This document shows, in pieces, positions 33,710-42,288 of a stretch of DNA of 64,000 nt. The position numbers and the translations under genes were made by a program. The DNA is taken from NCBI GenBank assembly GCA_958296405.1, contig OY282519.1:1162132-1226131 (forward strand), given 5' to 3'. Under the pieces are notes generated by a model. That model searched no databases. It saw only the letters and a list, made by a program, of their open reading frames with translations, and was not told where the DNA came from. Origin of the DNA: an uncultured Pseudomonadales bacterium. GTDB lineage: Bacteria > Pseudomonadota > Gammaproteobacteria > Pseudomonadales > Azotimanducaceae. Each line of letters starts with the position of its first letter. Positions within the stretch are counted from its first letter, which is position 1.

Positions 33710-35719
33710 CTATGGGGGAGAGAGCGTCCGAGCCACACGGAATCCGATGCCGACGCCGCGGACGACGTAGATGTTCCAGTCACGGGCCGCGGCGCGGAGG
33801 TTCCGTCGAAAGCTGTACCACGAACCGCCGCGCAAAACGCGCCTGTCGCATTTGCCCGTCAGCCAAGCGCCCCCGTCCACCGGCGAACCCGCGTAGCTGC
33901 GGTTCCAGCAATCTTCCACCCATTCCCATACGTTGCCGTGCATGTCGTGCAGGCCCCAGGTGTTCGCACCGAAGCTGCCCACTGGCGCGGTCTTGCTGCG
34001 ATCCCACTGGCTGCCGCATCTGCGGCAGTTGGCCCGGTTGACGCCGATCTCGTCTCCCCAGCTGTACGCCGTCTCCGTTCCCGCTCGCGCCGCGTATTCC
34101 CACTCCGACTCGCTCGGCAGCCGATAAGGCTTCGCCGTCTTACGCGACAGCCACCGCACGTAGCGTTTGGCGTGGTCCCAGCTCACGTTGATCACTGGAC
34201 GCGGACCGCGTCCCCAGCCTCCGGAGTCTTCCGCGATGCCCTCGCCCCGTGGACAGCCCCTGTCCCTCGCACAGGCATCCCACTCCGCAAACGTCACCTC
34301 GTACCTGCCCAACGCGAAAGGCGCTCCGATGGCCACCTCGTGTTGGTTGTTTTGCGAACCCATCCGGTACGACCCGGCCGGCAGCACCACCATCTGCGGA
34401 CACTCCGGACAATCCTGGAACCGGTCGCCCACCTGCGACCGAGCTTTGCGCAACACGATGCGCCGCGTCGTCGGCTCGGCACCGTGCGCCACTGTCGCCG
34501 TCGTCGTCACATAGCCTTCCGCGCTCGCCTCCACCCGGTATGAGCCTAGTGGCAGCAGCATCCCCGGCTGGTATGTCTCTAGTTGGTCCACCAGCCGGAC
34601 CCTCGCCTGTGTCGGCTCCGGCACGATGGTGAACGGCTGCCCCGGCCGCGACAGCGCCATCCGATGCACCGTCGGTGCCGTCCCATGCGCCACCATGTCC
34701 GCCTTTGTCACGTAGCCCGGCGCACTTGCCTCCACTTGGTATGACCCCGCCGCCAGTTCCATCCCTGCCCGGTACGGCGGGCGGATGTTCAGAATCCGCA
34801 CCCGCGCGTCCGCCGGCTCCACGGCCACCGTGAACGCCGCCGGCGGCAGCCCCGGCGTCGGGCGCGAACCCCAGCCGCCGGTGGACGAGAAGCTCAGCAC
34901 GGCGCTCTCGTCGCCGTGCAAGCTGGCGTCCTGCTCGCGTCCGTAGTTGCGCCGCGCCGCCCGCGTCATGTGTCTGTCCAAATAGAGCTTCGTCTCCGCC
35001 GCGCTCACCCGGCCATTGCTGTCCGCGTCCGCGGCGCCGTAGAGCGCTTCCAAGAGATGCTCTGTGAACAAGCCGTGCCGCGCCTCGGTGTCCCAACTCG
35101 CTAGCTGCTTGCCGCTCGCCGCCGTCAGCACCGTCAAGCCGGCGACGCCGGACACGTCCGCCTCCACATACACCGGCGACGCGCCGGCGATCAGCCGGCC
35201 GCCGTCGCCGCTGCTTCCCGAAAAGCAGGCGTCCAGAAACACCGTCGCCGATTTGTGCGGCACCTTGCCGAGGTTCTCGTACAGCACGTCTATCGGGTAG
35301 CCGTTGATCTCGGCCGTGTCTGGGTTGGCGTCCACCGGCAGCAGATAGCCGCGCCCGTCGTTGAGCCCCGGCACGCCGTGGCCGGAGTAGAACACCACGA
35401 TGTCTGAACTGCCGTCCGCCTCCGCCCAGCGCCACAGCTGCCCGCGCACGTTGCCCTGCGAACCGAATGCGCTCTCCATTCGCGCCTTGGTGGCGTCCCG
35501 CAGGTCCACCACGTTATCCGGCGAGAAGCCCAGCGTTCGCACGACGAACTGGTAGAAGGCGTCTGCGTCGTTGTGCGCATAGTCCACATCGGGCACGCGT
35601 TCGTCTTGGTATGCCTTGTTGCCGATGACCACGGCCACGCCGAATTCGTTGGCGGCTTCGGCGGCACAGACGTTTGGCAGCGCCAGCGCGGCCAGCGCCG
35701 CGAGCTTTCCCCAATGCAT
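33710..35719 (-). CDS. Secreted caspase-family protein with PEGA-like repeats and SUMF1/FGE-fold domain
   Basis: A 669-residue protein. Residues 1-20 look like a signal peptide (MHWGKLAALAALALPNVCAA); ATG 35719 follows AGGA at a good spacing, so longer in-frame starts are rejected. Residues 25-275 form a peptidase C14 caspase domain with His114 (VVFYSGHG) and Cys165 (FLDACFSG). An EF-hand-like loop, DADSNGRVSAAE (231-242), sits in its C-terminal part and could bind calcium. Two PEGA-like units follow (about 296-355 and 363-422), each with AGSY/LGSYRVEASAxGYVT. Residues 438-669 have the formylglycine-generating-enzyme/C-type-lectin-like fold (MGSQNNQHEVAIG, RLPSESEWEYAARAG, GNVWEWVEDCW, RVLRGGSW). 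The Cys pair of true FGE enzymes is not visible after GGSW, so this part is more likely structural or ligand-binding. Function is inferred: a regulated protease, possibly in cell death or signalling. Confidence 0.85.
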   Translation of the reverse strand: MHWGKLAALAALALPNVCAAEAANEFGVAVVIGNKAYQDERVPDVDYAHNDADAFYQFVVRTLGFSPDNVVDLRDATKARMESAFGSQGNVRGQLWRWAEADGSSDIVVFYSGHGVPGLNDGRGYLLPVDANPDTAEINGYPIDVLYENLGKVPHKSATVFLDACFSGSSGDGGRLIAGASPVYVEADVSGVAGLTVLTAASGKQLASWDTEARHGLFTEHLLEALYGAADADSNGRVSAAETKLYLDRHMTRAARRNYGREQDASLHGDESAVLSFSSTGGWGSRPTPGLPPAAFTVAVEPADARVRILNIRPPYRAGMELAAGSYQVEASAPGYVTKADMVAHGTAPTVHRMALSRPGQPFTIVPEPTQARVRLVDQLETYQPGMLLPLGSYRVEASAEGYVTTTATVAHGAEPTTRRIVLRKARSQVGDRFQDCPECPQMVVLPAGSYRMGSQNNQHEVAIGAPFALGRYEVTFAEWDACARDRGCPRGEGIAEDSGGWGRGPRPVINVSWDHAKRYVRWLSRKTAKPYRLPSESEWEYAARAGTETAYSWGDEIGVNRANCRRCGSQWDRSKTAPVGSFGANTWGLHDMHGNVWEWVEDCWNRSYAGSPVDGGAWLTGKCDRRVLRGGSWYSFRRNLRAAARDWNIYVVRGVGIGFRVARTLSPP

Positions 35720-35949
35720 CGCGTTCCTGTTTGCGAGGCTGTCGGCGCATTGTATGGAAGGGTTTAGGATGGGTTTCGAGCGAGCAAGGCTACCAATCCC
35801 ACCAACCTGTGATCGGTGCCATGTTGTCCGATGCGTGGTCCGAATCGCCAAGAAGATCGCGGGATGACCGCCATGTTGCGGCGGGCGCAGGCGGTGTTCG
35901 TTTTGCTGCGGGACCACGCGCCGGACGTGTTCGTCATGGACGACGCCTG

Positions 35950-36110
35950 GGAGGCACAAAAACTCCGGCCACGGCTTCGGCCAAGGCCGCGCCGTGTTCC
36001 CGGGACCGCCTCGCCAGACGCTTCACCTGCCGTGCGCTCAGGCCTGGACGGTCCGATGCCTCGCGCTGCTTCAGCCGCTGCCAGCATCACCGCCGCACGA
36101 TCCACTTCCT
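35950..36110 (-). pseudogene. 5' remnant of a second ISNCY-type transposase
   Basis: The minus strand reads WQRLKQREASDRPGLSARQV followed by KRLARRSREHGAALAEAVAG, the N-terminal HTH region of the same transposase family as at 31240-32166 (shared KRREAAE/SARQVKRL). Frameshifts lie upstream and the catalytic core is missing. Confidence 0.6.
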
Positions 36111-36140
36111 TCCAGCGAAAAGCGGACACCTTAAGTTGCA

Positions 36141-36165
36141 GAGAGGGACATTACGACTTTGCTGG
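36141..36165 (-). mobile_element. IS terminus-like sequence
   Basis: GAGAGGGACATTACGACTTT followed by GCTGG lies just outside the transposase remnant and matches the terminus at 32183-32210 (GGGGGACATTCCGACTTTTGCG) over GGACATT-CGACTTT-GC. It marks the right end of a truncated IS. Confidence 0.55.
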
Positions 36166-36377
36166 GCCGGATCGTGGCGCAAAAGGCGACCTGTTTGACT
36201 GCGATTATGGTTTCGGCGACCGACTTCGGCCAAATCGGGCGCCCGTTGGACGCTTGCCACGTCACTTCGGTTTGGCGCATCCGCGGGCGCATCAAGGTTC
36301 GTGGAGTTCTTAGGACGACAATGATATCTTGGTTCTTGGATGCCGTCCTACGACGCCGAGTACGGTGAGGAATCTCT

Positions 36378-38936
36378 ATGACCAATCAACCGACCTTCTC
36401 GGCCATCGGCGATGCGACAGACGACATCACGGTCCATATCAGCTATCGAATCATTGAGTTGTTCTCCGAGGGCCTCTACACGAGCCCAAACAAGGCTGTC
36501 GAGGAGCTCGTTGCCAATTCTTTCGATGCTGGTGCCCGGAGAGTCCATGTACTCCTCTCATCGAATCTGCACGATCAGGACGCGACAATCGCGGTGCTCG
36601 ACGATGGCGAGGGGATGGATCGGGAGGGTCTCAAACGCCACTGGCTCATCGGTACGAGTAACAAACGCAAGCTGTCGGCACTTCCACGAGGCCGGCAGCA
36701 GATCGGAAAATTCGGGATCGGAAAGCTAGCCACCTATGTGCTTGCCGATCGTCTAACTCACATCAGCAAGTGCGACGGAAATTACTACTCGACTTCCATG
36801 GACTACCGCATCATCGACAGGCGTGTCGATCACGGGATCGAGCCGAAGGTGCCGATCACGATCGCGCTCCGAGAGCTGACCGAACGACAAACAGAAAAGG
36901 CCGTGGAGCCATGGATCGGGGCCGCAGCGTTCAAGGCGGGGAAAGTGGTGCTGTTCGGAAAGGGAAGTCCAGAATCTTGGACGCTCAGCATCATGTCGTC
37001 GCTCAAGCCCAAAGTGCATGAGATCAAGCAAGGCACCCTCGGATGGGTTCTCCGCACTGCACTACCCCTTCGGCCCGACTTCGGCATCTGGTTGAACGGT
37101 CAAGCACTGGAGTCGAGTAAAGAAGGCAAGGGCTTGCTCAAGCAGTGGGTTCTCGGTAGGGATCTGGTCGAGCTTCCTAGACCAAGTCCGAAGCACGTTA
37201 CCGTATCAAATGATGTAAACATCGCTGAATCTAGAGAACATCACTTTGGGCTCGACGTGCCCGGGCTCGGACGTATCACGGGGTATGCGGAGACATACAA
37301 GGATCTACTAACCGGAAAGTCAGACGAGATCGGTCGGAGTTACGGATTCTTCGTCTACGTATACGGACGGCTCCTCAACGTTGATGATGGTCACTTCGGA
37401 ATCTCTCCAGACGAACTGAGGCACGGCACGTTCGGGCGCTTCCGACTCGTAGTCTACATGGACGGATTGGATGAAGGCCTCCGCTCGAATCGAGAGGCAA
37501 TCGGCGAGGGTCCGTTGCTCGATACAGCCCGGGACGTGCTGCGGGCCGTCTTCAACGCTGTGCGTCCCACCATCGAGAAGCATGACGAGAATGAAGCACC
37601 AGGGGCAAGGTTGGCCCGCGTGCTTGCGGCCAGTCCGGCCAGTTTGTCTCGCCAGCCAATCGTTGAACTATCGCGATCTGTTGCAACGGGCATGAGTAAA
37701 TCTCGCCACTTGATCGTCCCGGAGTGTGATTCGAAGGAAAAACTAGAGGAATTCCTCGTCGATCTCGAGAGACGAGCAGCCGACGAGGCCGAACGATTCG
37801 TCACTAGTGTTAGCATCGACTTCGACGGGTCGCCGCGGGATGTGATAGCTAGGTTCGACACGCAGTCGGGCGCTCTGCAACTGAACGGATACCACGCCTT
37901 TGTCGCCGCCTTCCACGACGAATTCACCAACAAACGGATGGGACAGCCGCTGGAGTTGCTTGCAATGGCCGAGGTGCTCACTGAGGCCCACCTCTATGCA
38001 ATTGGTGTCGAGGCGGCGAAGATCGAGGGCTTTCTCTCGACACGTGACCAGCTCTTGAGAAACCTCACGAACGAATCTGGCCGACAGAGTGCTCTGTCCC
38101 TGGCCGTTGCACTGTCGGAGGCACGCAATAGCCCGGACGGTCTAGAGAGGGCGGTCTGCGACGCATTCCGCAGCCTCGGTTTCGACGTAACTCCTCTGGG
38201 CAAGAGAGGGGAGCCGGATGGAGTGGCAGCCGCACACTTGTCAGCAGATGAGAACGGACATCCTCGGCATTACAAGGTGAGCCTGGAAGCGAAGAGCAAA
38301 AGGACATCCGGCACAACGGTCGCTGCAAAGGGGGTTAGCATCTCCACGGTCGCTCAACATCGGGACAGACGCGAGTGCGAGCATGCGGTTGTTGTCGGCC
38401 CGGCGTTTCCGGACTCTGGCGGGGATACGTCAGCCTTGGGAGGGCAGATCAAGGCCGACCGGGAAAAGTCGATGGCGTCCGGATCGGGCAGGACCATAAC
38501 TCTCATCACCGTGGACGACCTTGCTCGGCTCGTTCGACTTCGGCCCATGAAACAGGTCGGTCTTCAGAAGCTCCGCGAGCTGTTCCAAAATTGCAGTCTC
38601 TCCAATGAAAGCGCCGCATGGGTCGATTCGATCCGTCAAATCGCTGTGGAAATCCCTCCTTACCGCAAGATCGTCGAGGCAATCGAAGCGCTACAGAAGG
38701 GATACAAGAGCTCATCTGTAACCTACTCTGCACTTCGCGTTGAGCTCTCGCACATGACTCCCCCTGTCAAGTACGAGAGAGACGAGGACCTCTTTGAGCT
38801 GTGCAGGGGGATGGCCCAAATGGCACCGGGTGCCATGTTCGCTGGCCCCAGTACGGTTGAGCTTGACCAAAGTGTGGGGAACGTGGTTTCCGCCATCGAG
38901 GCGGCCATGCAGGACTATCCGCCAGATGAACGGTGA
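36378..38936 (+). CDS. GHKL ATPase fused to PD-(D/E)XK nuclease-like domain
   Basis: An 852-residue cytoplasmic protein. The N-terminal third is a GHKL (Hsp90/MutL/MORC-like) ATPase: N-box EELVANSFDAGA (about 42-53), DDGEGMD (about 75-81) and glycine-rich lid GKFGIGKLA (about 110-118), preceded by a helix typical of dimerising members (ISYRIIELFSEGLYTSPNKA). The middle (about 150-420) should contain the transducer domain. Near 590-690 a restriction-endonuclease-like core appears: FRSLGFDVTPLGKRGEPDGV with Asp of the PD motif, then YKVSLEAKSK as the E-x-K motif, followed by a strand AVVVGPAF. ATG 36378 follows a good GAGGAATCT site. By eye it is less GC-rich than its neighbours, suggesting transfer. 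Coupling ATP-driven clamp closure to DNA cleavage, probably in phage defence, is an inference from domain content and from the surrounding mobile debris. Confidence 0.8.
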   Translation: MTNQPTFSAIGDATDDITVHISYRIIELFSEGLYTSPNKAVEELVANSFDAGARRVHVLLSSNLHDQDATIAVLDDGEGMDREGLKRHWLIGTSNKRKLSALPRGRQQIGKFGIGKLATYVLADRLTHISKCDGNYYSTSMDYRIIDRRVDHGIEPKVPITIALRELTERQTEKAVEPWIGAAAFKAGKVVLFGKGSPESWTLSIMSSLKPKVHEIKQGTLGWVLRTALPLRPDFGIWLNGQALESSKEGKGLLKQWVLGRDLVELPRPSPKHVTVSNDVNIAESREHHFGLDVPGLGRITGYAETYKDLLTGKSDEIGRSYGFFVYVYGRLLNVDDGHFGISPDELRHGTFGRFRLVVYMDGLDEGLRSNREAIGEGPLLDTARDVLRAVFNAVRPTIEKHDENEAPGARLARVLAASPASLSRQPIVELSRSVATGMSKSRHLIVPECDSKEKLEEFLVDLERRAADEAERFVTSVSIDFDGSPRDVIARFDTQSGALQLNGYHAFVAAFHDEFTNKRMGQPLELLAMAEVLTEAHLYAIGVEAAKIEGFLSTRDQLLRNLTNESGRQSALSLAVALSEARNSPDGLERAVCDAFRSLGFDVTPLGKRGEPDGVAAAHLSADENGHPRHYKVSLEAKSKRTSGTTVAAKGVSISTVAQHRDRRECEHAVVVGPAFPDSGGDTSALGGQIKADREKSMASGSGRTITLITVDDLARLVRLRPMKQVGLQKLRELFQNCSLSNESAAWVDSIRQIAVEIPPYRKIVEAIEALQKGYKSSSVTYSALRVELSHMTPPVKYERDEDLFELCRGMAQMAPGAMFAGPSTVELDQSVGNVVSAIEAAMQDYPPDER

Positions 38937-38967
38937 AGAGTGAGAGGCATTCGATGAGACAGTCGCC

Positions 38968-39132
38968 GCAGGCGCCATCACCGCCCGTCCATTGCTCGAT
39001 GAGGTCGTCGATGGAGCGCCAGCCCCGGACGTTGAGATAGCCGATGCAGAAGTCCGCTCGCCGGGCGACTTCGAGTGTCCTCCGCAGGGCTGGGAGCAGG
39101 CCCTGACCGATGTTGTCGAACACTTGTAGCAA
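38968..39132 (-). pseudogene. Truncated N-terminal fragment, PLD/helicase-type defence protein
   Basis: The minus strand reads VFDNIGQGLLPALRRTLEVA, RRADFCIGYLNVRGWRSIDD, then LIEQWTGGDGAC. This matches, as I recall, the opening of large proteins with a phospholipase-D-like nuclease domain followed by an SNF2 helicase, which are common in restriction-type defence loci. The similarity stops abruptly after GGDGAC at 38968, about 30 bp from the end of the convergent GHKL-nuclease gene; the rest is gone. The frame continues upstream without recognisable similarity. Confidence 0.5.
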
Positions 39133-39319
39133 GGCGTGTTCGCTCTCGAAGGCTCCGTACACCCATGTCGTGCTGTTCCGCGACTGCGATTGTGCGTAGA
39201 GATAGCGAAGTACCCATAACAACGCGAACTCGGTCGCACAGCCGCCGAGTCGGTAGCCGGCCCGTTCATCGCCGCTCGGGTGTGCGACAGATCGTAGGTC
39301 GGTGATTGCCCCCGGCGTC

Positions 39320-39517
39320 GTCATGGGGCGAGCTTTGACGATGCGGTCCCAGTAGTCGAGCCATCCGCCGACCAGCCGGAGCACGGGATTGGCGCCGTCG
39401 ACGCTCCAGCGGCATGCCCGTGCATTCCATGCGTCGGCCGACGATGTTCTTACAACCCGCCTCGACGATCCCCGAACCGATCGGCAGGCTAGCGGCGAGG
39501 TGCTTGTCGTAGCGCAT
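39320..39517 (-). pseudogene. C-terminal fragment of an ISKra4-type transposase
   Basis: The minus strand reads MRYDKHLAASLPIGSGIVEA then GCKNIVGRRMECTGM, and after a frameshift RWSVDGANPVLRLVGGWLDYWDRI. The motif YLAxGLPIGSGxVE..C...V..RME.TGMRW..xGA is characteristic of the ISKra4 family C-terminus. The catalytic core is missing, so it is a remnant. The stretch from here to 39739 (about 220 bp) shows nothing else I recognise. Confidence 0.75.
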
Positions 39518-39739
39518 CGGCGCCCGTCGGCGGGCGATACTCCTTGCCGCGCCGACCCGTCGCCGCCGCCATCCGGTTGCTCAAACGGCCGGCGGCGCAC
39601 AAATCCGCGGAGGCCGGAAACGGCGTCGAAGCGGCGGAATCGCGTCTCTTTCGCGATGGTTCAGTGCCCAAGGCGCTGCCGAAACCGCCGTCGCCTTCCC
39701 TAATGGCCGAGGACGGCACCCGCCAGCGGCAACCGCCGG

Positions 39740-40153
39740 TCAGTCGGCGGCGGCCTCGCTGTCGGCTTGACGCCGCGCGCCGGTGAACGGCTGCTGGCCG
39801 CGCGGCGTGTCGATGGTGCCGCTCACCGCGTCTCCGGCCAAGGTGCCGCGATAGGTGAGCTTGACGTTCATCACCCGGATGTTCAGCGTCATCCCGAATG
39901 AGAAGTTGGCGCCGTCTATCTGCAGGTTGTCCACTTCGAGCTCGTTCCCGCGTGGGCCAACCCAAGTGCCGCGATAGCCGGCGTCCGTGTGTTCGACGGT
40001 GAGCAGGCTCTCGCTCGGGCCGCGCCGCCCTTCGGATGTGATCACCCAAGCGCCAACGAGCGCAGATGGCGCGTCAGCGTCGGCCGGATGGCCGAAACCC
40101 GGGCTGGCGAAGGCGAGGGCTGCGATGGCGGCGGCGCGTGTCAGATGGGTCAA
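39740..40153 (-). CDS. Small secreted hypothetical protein
   Basis: A 137-residue protein with an N-terminal signal peptide (MTHLTRAAAIAALAFASPGF, cleavage near GFG-H). The mature part (LVGAWVITSEGRRGPSESLL, then WVGPRGNELEVDN, LKLTYRGTL-like strands and DAVSGTID) suggests a small beta-rich domain of the lipocalin-like type often annotated as unknown. The start is TTG 40153, overlapping the stop of the upstream ABC transporter (TTGA), so it is translationally coupled to it. The shared operon suggests an envelope role, perhaps with the exporter's substrate; this is inference. Confidence 0.65.
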   Translation of the reverse strand: MTHLTRAAAIAALAFASPGFGHPADADAPSALVGAWVITSEGRRGPSESLLTVEHTDAGYRGTWVGPRGNELEVDNLQIDGANFSFGMTLNIRVMNVKLTYRGTLAGDAVSGTIDTPRGQQPFTGARRQADSEAAAD

Positions 40154-41955
40154 GTCATGCTCCCAGCAATGGCTGCGCGGTCATTATAGGCGTCGGCTGC
40201 CGGCCCGCCATCGGTGCGCTGCACCGTTGCGAAGCCGCGGTAGAGCTCGCAATCCCGCAGCAAAGCTGCGTGGCTGCCGACGGCGACGATGCGGCCGGCA
40301 TCGAGCACGATGATGCGGTCCGCCGCCGCCGCGGTGGAGAGCCGGTGCGCGACGATGACGATGGTGCAACGGCCCTTGAGCTCGCCGAGGGTGTCGCGGA
40401 TGGCCGCCTCGCTGTGGGCATCCAACGCGCTGGTGGGTTCGTCCATGAGCAGGATGCGGGGCGCCGGGAGCAGGGCGCGGGCGATCGCGATGCGTTGCCG
40501 CTGGCCGCCGGAGAGCCCTTCGCCGTCCTCGCCGATGCGAGTGTCGACGCCATGCGCCAAGGCGTCGGCGAAATCTTGGGCGTGGGCCGCTTTGAGCGCG
40601 GCATGCACGCGCTGCTCGCTCGCCTCGACATCGCCATAGCGCACGTTGTCGCGGATGCTGCCAGAGAACAGCGCCGGATGCTGCGGCACGAAGGCGATGT
40701 CTGCCCGCAGCGCCTGCAGCGAAAGTTGCCGCGCATCCACACCGGCCACTTCCACCACGCCCGCCGTCGGGTCGCGGAAGCGCTGCATCAGGTCCAGCGC
40801 GGTGCTCTTGCCGGCGCCGGAAGGCCCCACCAGCGCCACCATCTCGCCGGGCTGCACGGCAAAGTCGATGGCGTCCAGTGCCGCGGTGTCTGGCCGCGTC
40901 GGATAGCGATAGGAGACGCCCTTGAACGCGATGGCGCCCGGCGTGATCGGCGCCTTGGGCTTTGGCGGTTCCGGCAGCCCCGGCGCCTCGGCGAGCAGTT
41001 CCATGAGCCGCTCGGTGGCGCCGGCGGCGCGCTGCAAGTCTGCCCACACCTCGCTCACGGCGCCGGCGGCGCCGGCGACGATGAAGGCGTAGAAGATGAA
41101 GGCGGCCAGTTCGCCGGGGGTGGTGCGGCCGGCGAGCACGTCTTGGCCGCCAGACCACAACATGCCGGCGATGGCCGCAAACGTGAGCGTCATCACGACG
41201 ACGACGAGCCACGCGCGCTGACGAATGCGCCGCGCCGCCACGGCGAAGGCGGCGTCCACCTTGGCGCTGAAGGCATGGATGTCTTGGCGTTCGTGGCTGA
41301 ACGCCTGCACCACCTTGATGTGCCGCAGGGATTCGCCGGCGTAGCTGCCGACGTCGGCCAACGTGTCTTGGCTGGCGCGCGACAGGCGCCGCACCCGCCT
41401 GCCGAACAGCACGATGGGCGAGATGACCACCGGCGCGCTGATCACAACGATGGTGGAGAGCTTGGGATTGGTCACGAAGAGCAGCACGAGGCCGCCGATG
41501 AACATGAGCGCGTTGCGCAGCGCAACGGAGGCGGAAGACCCAATCACGGTTTGCAGGAGCGTGGTGTCCGTGGTGATGCGCGATTGAATCTCCGTGGGCA
41601 GGTTCACCTCAAAGAAGCCAGGGTGCATCCGCACCAACCGGGCGTACACCGCCAAGCGGATGTCGGCGCTCACCCGCTCGCCCACCCAAGAAACGAAGTA
41701 GAAGCGCACGAAGGTGCCGGCGGCGAGCACCAGAACCAGCGCGGCGAAGACGCCCAAGCTCGCCCGCAGCAGCTCCGGGCTGCCGGTGGCAAAGCCCTCG
41801 TCGATCACCAGGCGGATGCCCCAGCCGACGGAGAGGGTCACAGACGCCGTGACGATGAGCGCGGCGGCGGCGATGGCCATTTGGCCGAGATAGGGGCGGG
41901 CGAACGCCAGCGCCGGCCGCAGGCTCGCCACCGCCGCTTGCCCTTGGCGGCCCAT
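40150..41955 (-). CDS. ABC-type exporter, fused membrane and ATPase domains (MsbA-like)
   Basis: A 601-residue half-transporter. Residues 1-320 form a six-helix ABC exporter membrane domain (LRPALAFARPYLGQMAIAAA onward); residues about 345-580 form the ATPase with Walker A VGPSGAGKST, Q-loop FVPQHPALF, signature LSGGQRQRIAIARALL, Walker B ILLMDEPTSALD and His switch VAHRLST. It would work as a homodimer in the inner membrane, exporting a lipid, peptide or drug; the family is broad (MsbA/LmrA-like) and the substrate cannot be read. ATG 41955 (MGRQGQ) is chosen over a GTG 18 codons upstream because it follows GAGGAGG at about eight bases. The small secreted protein gene overlaps its stop codon. 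Confidence 0.9.
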   Translation of the reverse strand: MGRQGQAAVASLRPALAFARPYLGQMAIAAAALIVTASVTLSVGWGIRLVIDEGFATGSPELLRASLGVFAALVLVLAAGTFVRFYFVSWVGERVSADIRLAVYARLVRMHPGFFEVNLPTEIQSRITTDTTLLQTVIGSSASVALRNALMFIGGLVLLFVTNPKLSTIVVISAPVVISPIVLFGRRVRRLSRASQDTLADVGSYAGESLRHIKVVQAFSHERQDIHAFSAKVDAAFAVAARRIRQRAWLVVVVMTLTFAAIAGMLWSGGQDVLAGRTTPGELAAFIFYAFIVAGAAGAVSEVWADLQRAAGATERLMELLAEAPGLPEPPKPKAPITPGAIAFKGVSYRYPTRPDTAALDAIDFAVQPGEMVALVGPSGAGKSTALDLMQRFRDPTAGVVEVAGVDARQLSLQALRADIAFVPQHPALFSGSIRDNVRYGDVEASEQRVHAALKAAHAQDFADALAHGVDTRIGEDGEGLSGGQRQRIAIARALLPAPRILLMDEPTSALDAHSEAAIRDTLGELKGRCTIVIVAHRLSTAAAADRIIVLDAGRIVAVGSHAALLRDCELYRGFATVQRTDGGPAADAYNDRAAIAGSMT

Positions 41956-42288
41956 GGTCGGGGCCTCCTCTTGGCGCATCGTGGCGCCGGCCGATGTGTC
42001 TTGGCCCACTGCGGCTCAGTGCGCCGCGGCGCGGTGGCGCGAGTTCCGCGCCGGGATGCGTTGGCATCTGGTGACGTGGACGCGCCGCGGTGCCGCCGCT
42101 CGGCTCGAACACGCGCCCGCGGCACACTCCGAGGCTCTAGTTCGCGTTCTTTGCGGCATGGGGTGTCCTGCTCTGAAGGGGCGCGGGCGGGGCGCGGCCA
42201 CGCTCGATTCTATACCCCGTGCCAGTGGTGCGGCCCCGCCCGCGGCGGCGCCAGGCTGCCGACAAACAGCGGGTGCTATGCTTCACCC
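41956..42288. other. Divergent intergenic region
   Basis: The 333 bp between the ABC exporter and the divergent esterase gene should carry both promoters. A -10-like TCTATACC lies near 42209-42218 for the plus strand, without a convincing -35 box. Several GC-rich inverted segments occur, but no conserved site or RNA was recognised. Confidence 0.4.

Larger units (their letters stand above)
35720..36377. other. Divergent intergenic region with mobile-element debris
   Basis: The 658 bp between the caspase gene and the divergent GHKL-nuclease gene hold a transposase remnant (35950-36110) and its IS end (36141-36165). A short plus-strand segment from about 35862 reads MTAMLRRAQAVFVLLRDHA and looks protein-like, but it has no continuation I can support. 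No clear -35/-10 pair was found; a GAGGAATCT ribosome site precedes the ATG at 36378. Confidence 0.5.

Noticed and set aside
35720-35959. N-terminal extension of the caspase gene to 35959
   Set aside because: The extra 80 residues are low-complexity and overlap mobile debris, while ATG 35719 has a ribosome site and a signal peptide.
35856-35970. Plus-strand protein-like segment MTAMLRRAQAVFVLLRDHA
   Set aside because: Too short and without continuation or recognised family; it may be a relic, so it is only mentioned within the intergenic entry.
40066-42288. Long plus-strand frame running into the esterase gene
   Set aside because: The first 740 codons are antisense to the ABC exporter; only the part from 42289 matches a protein family.
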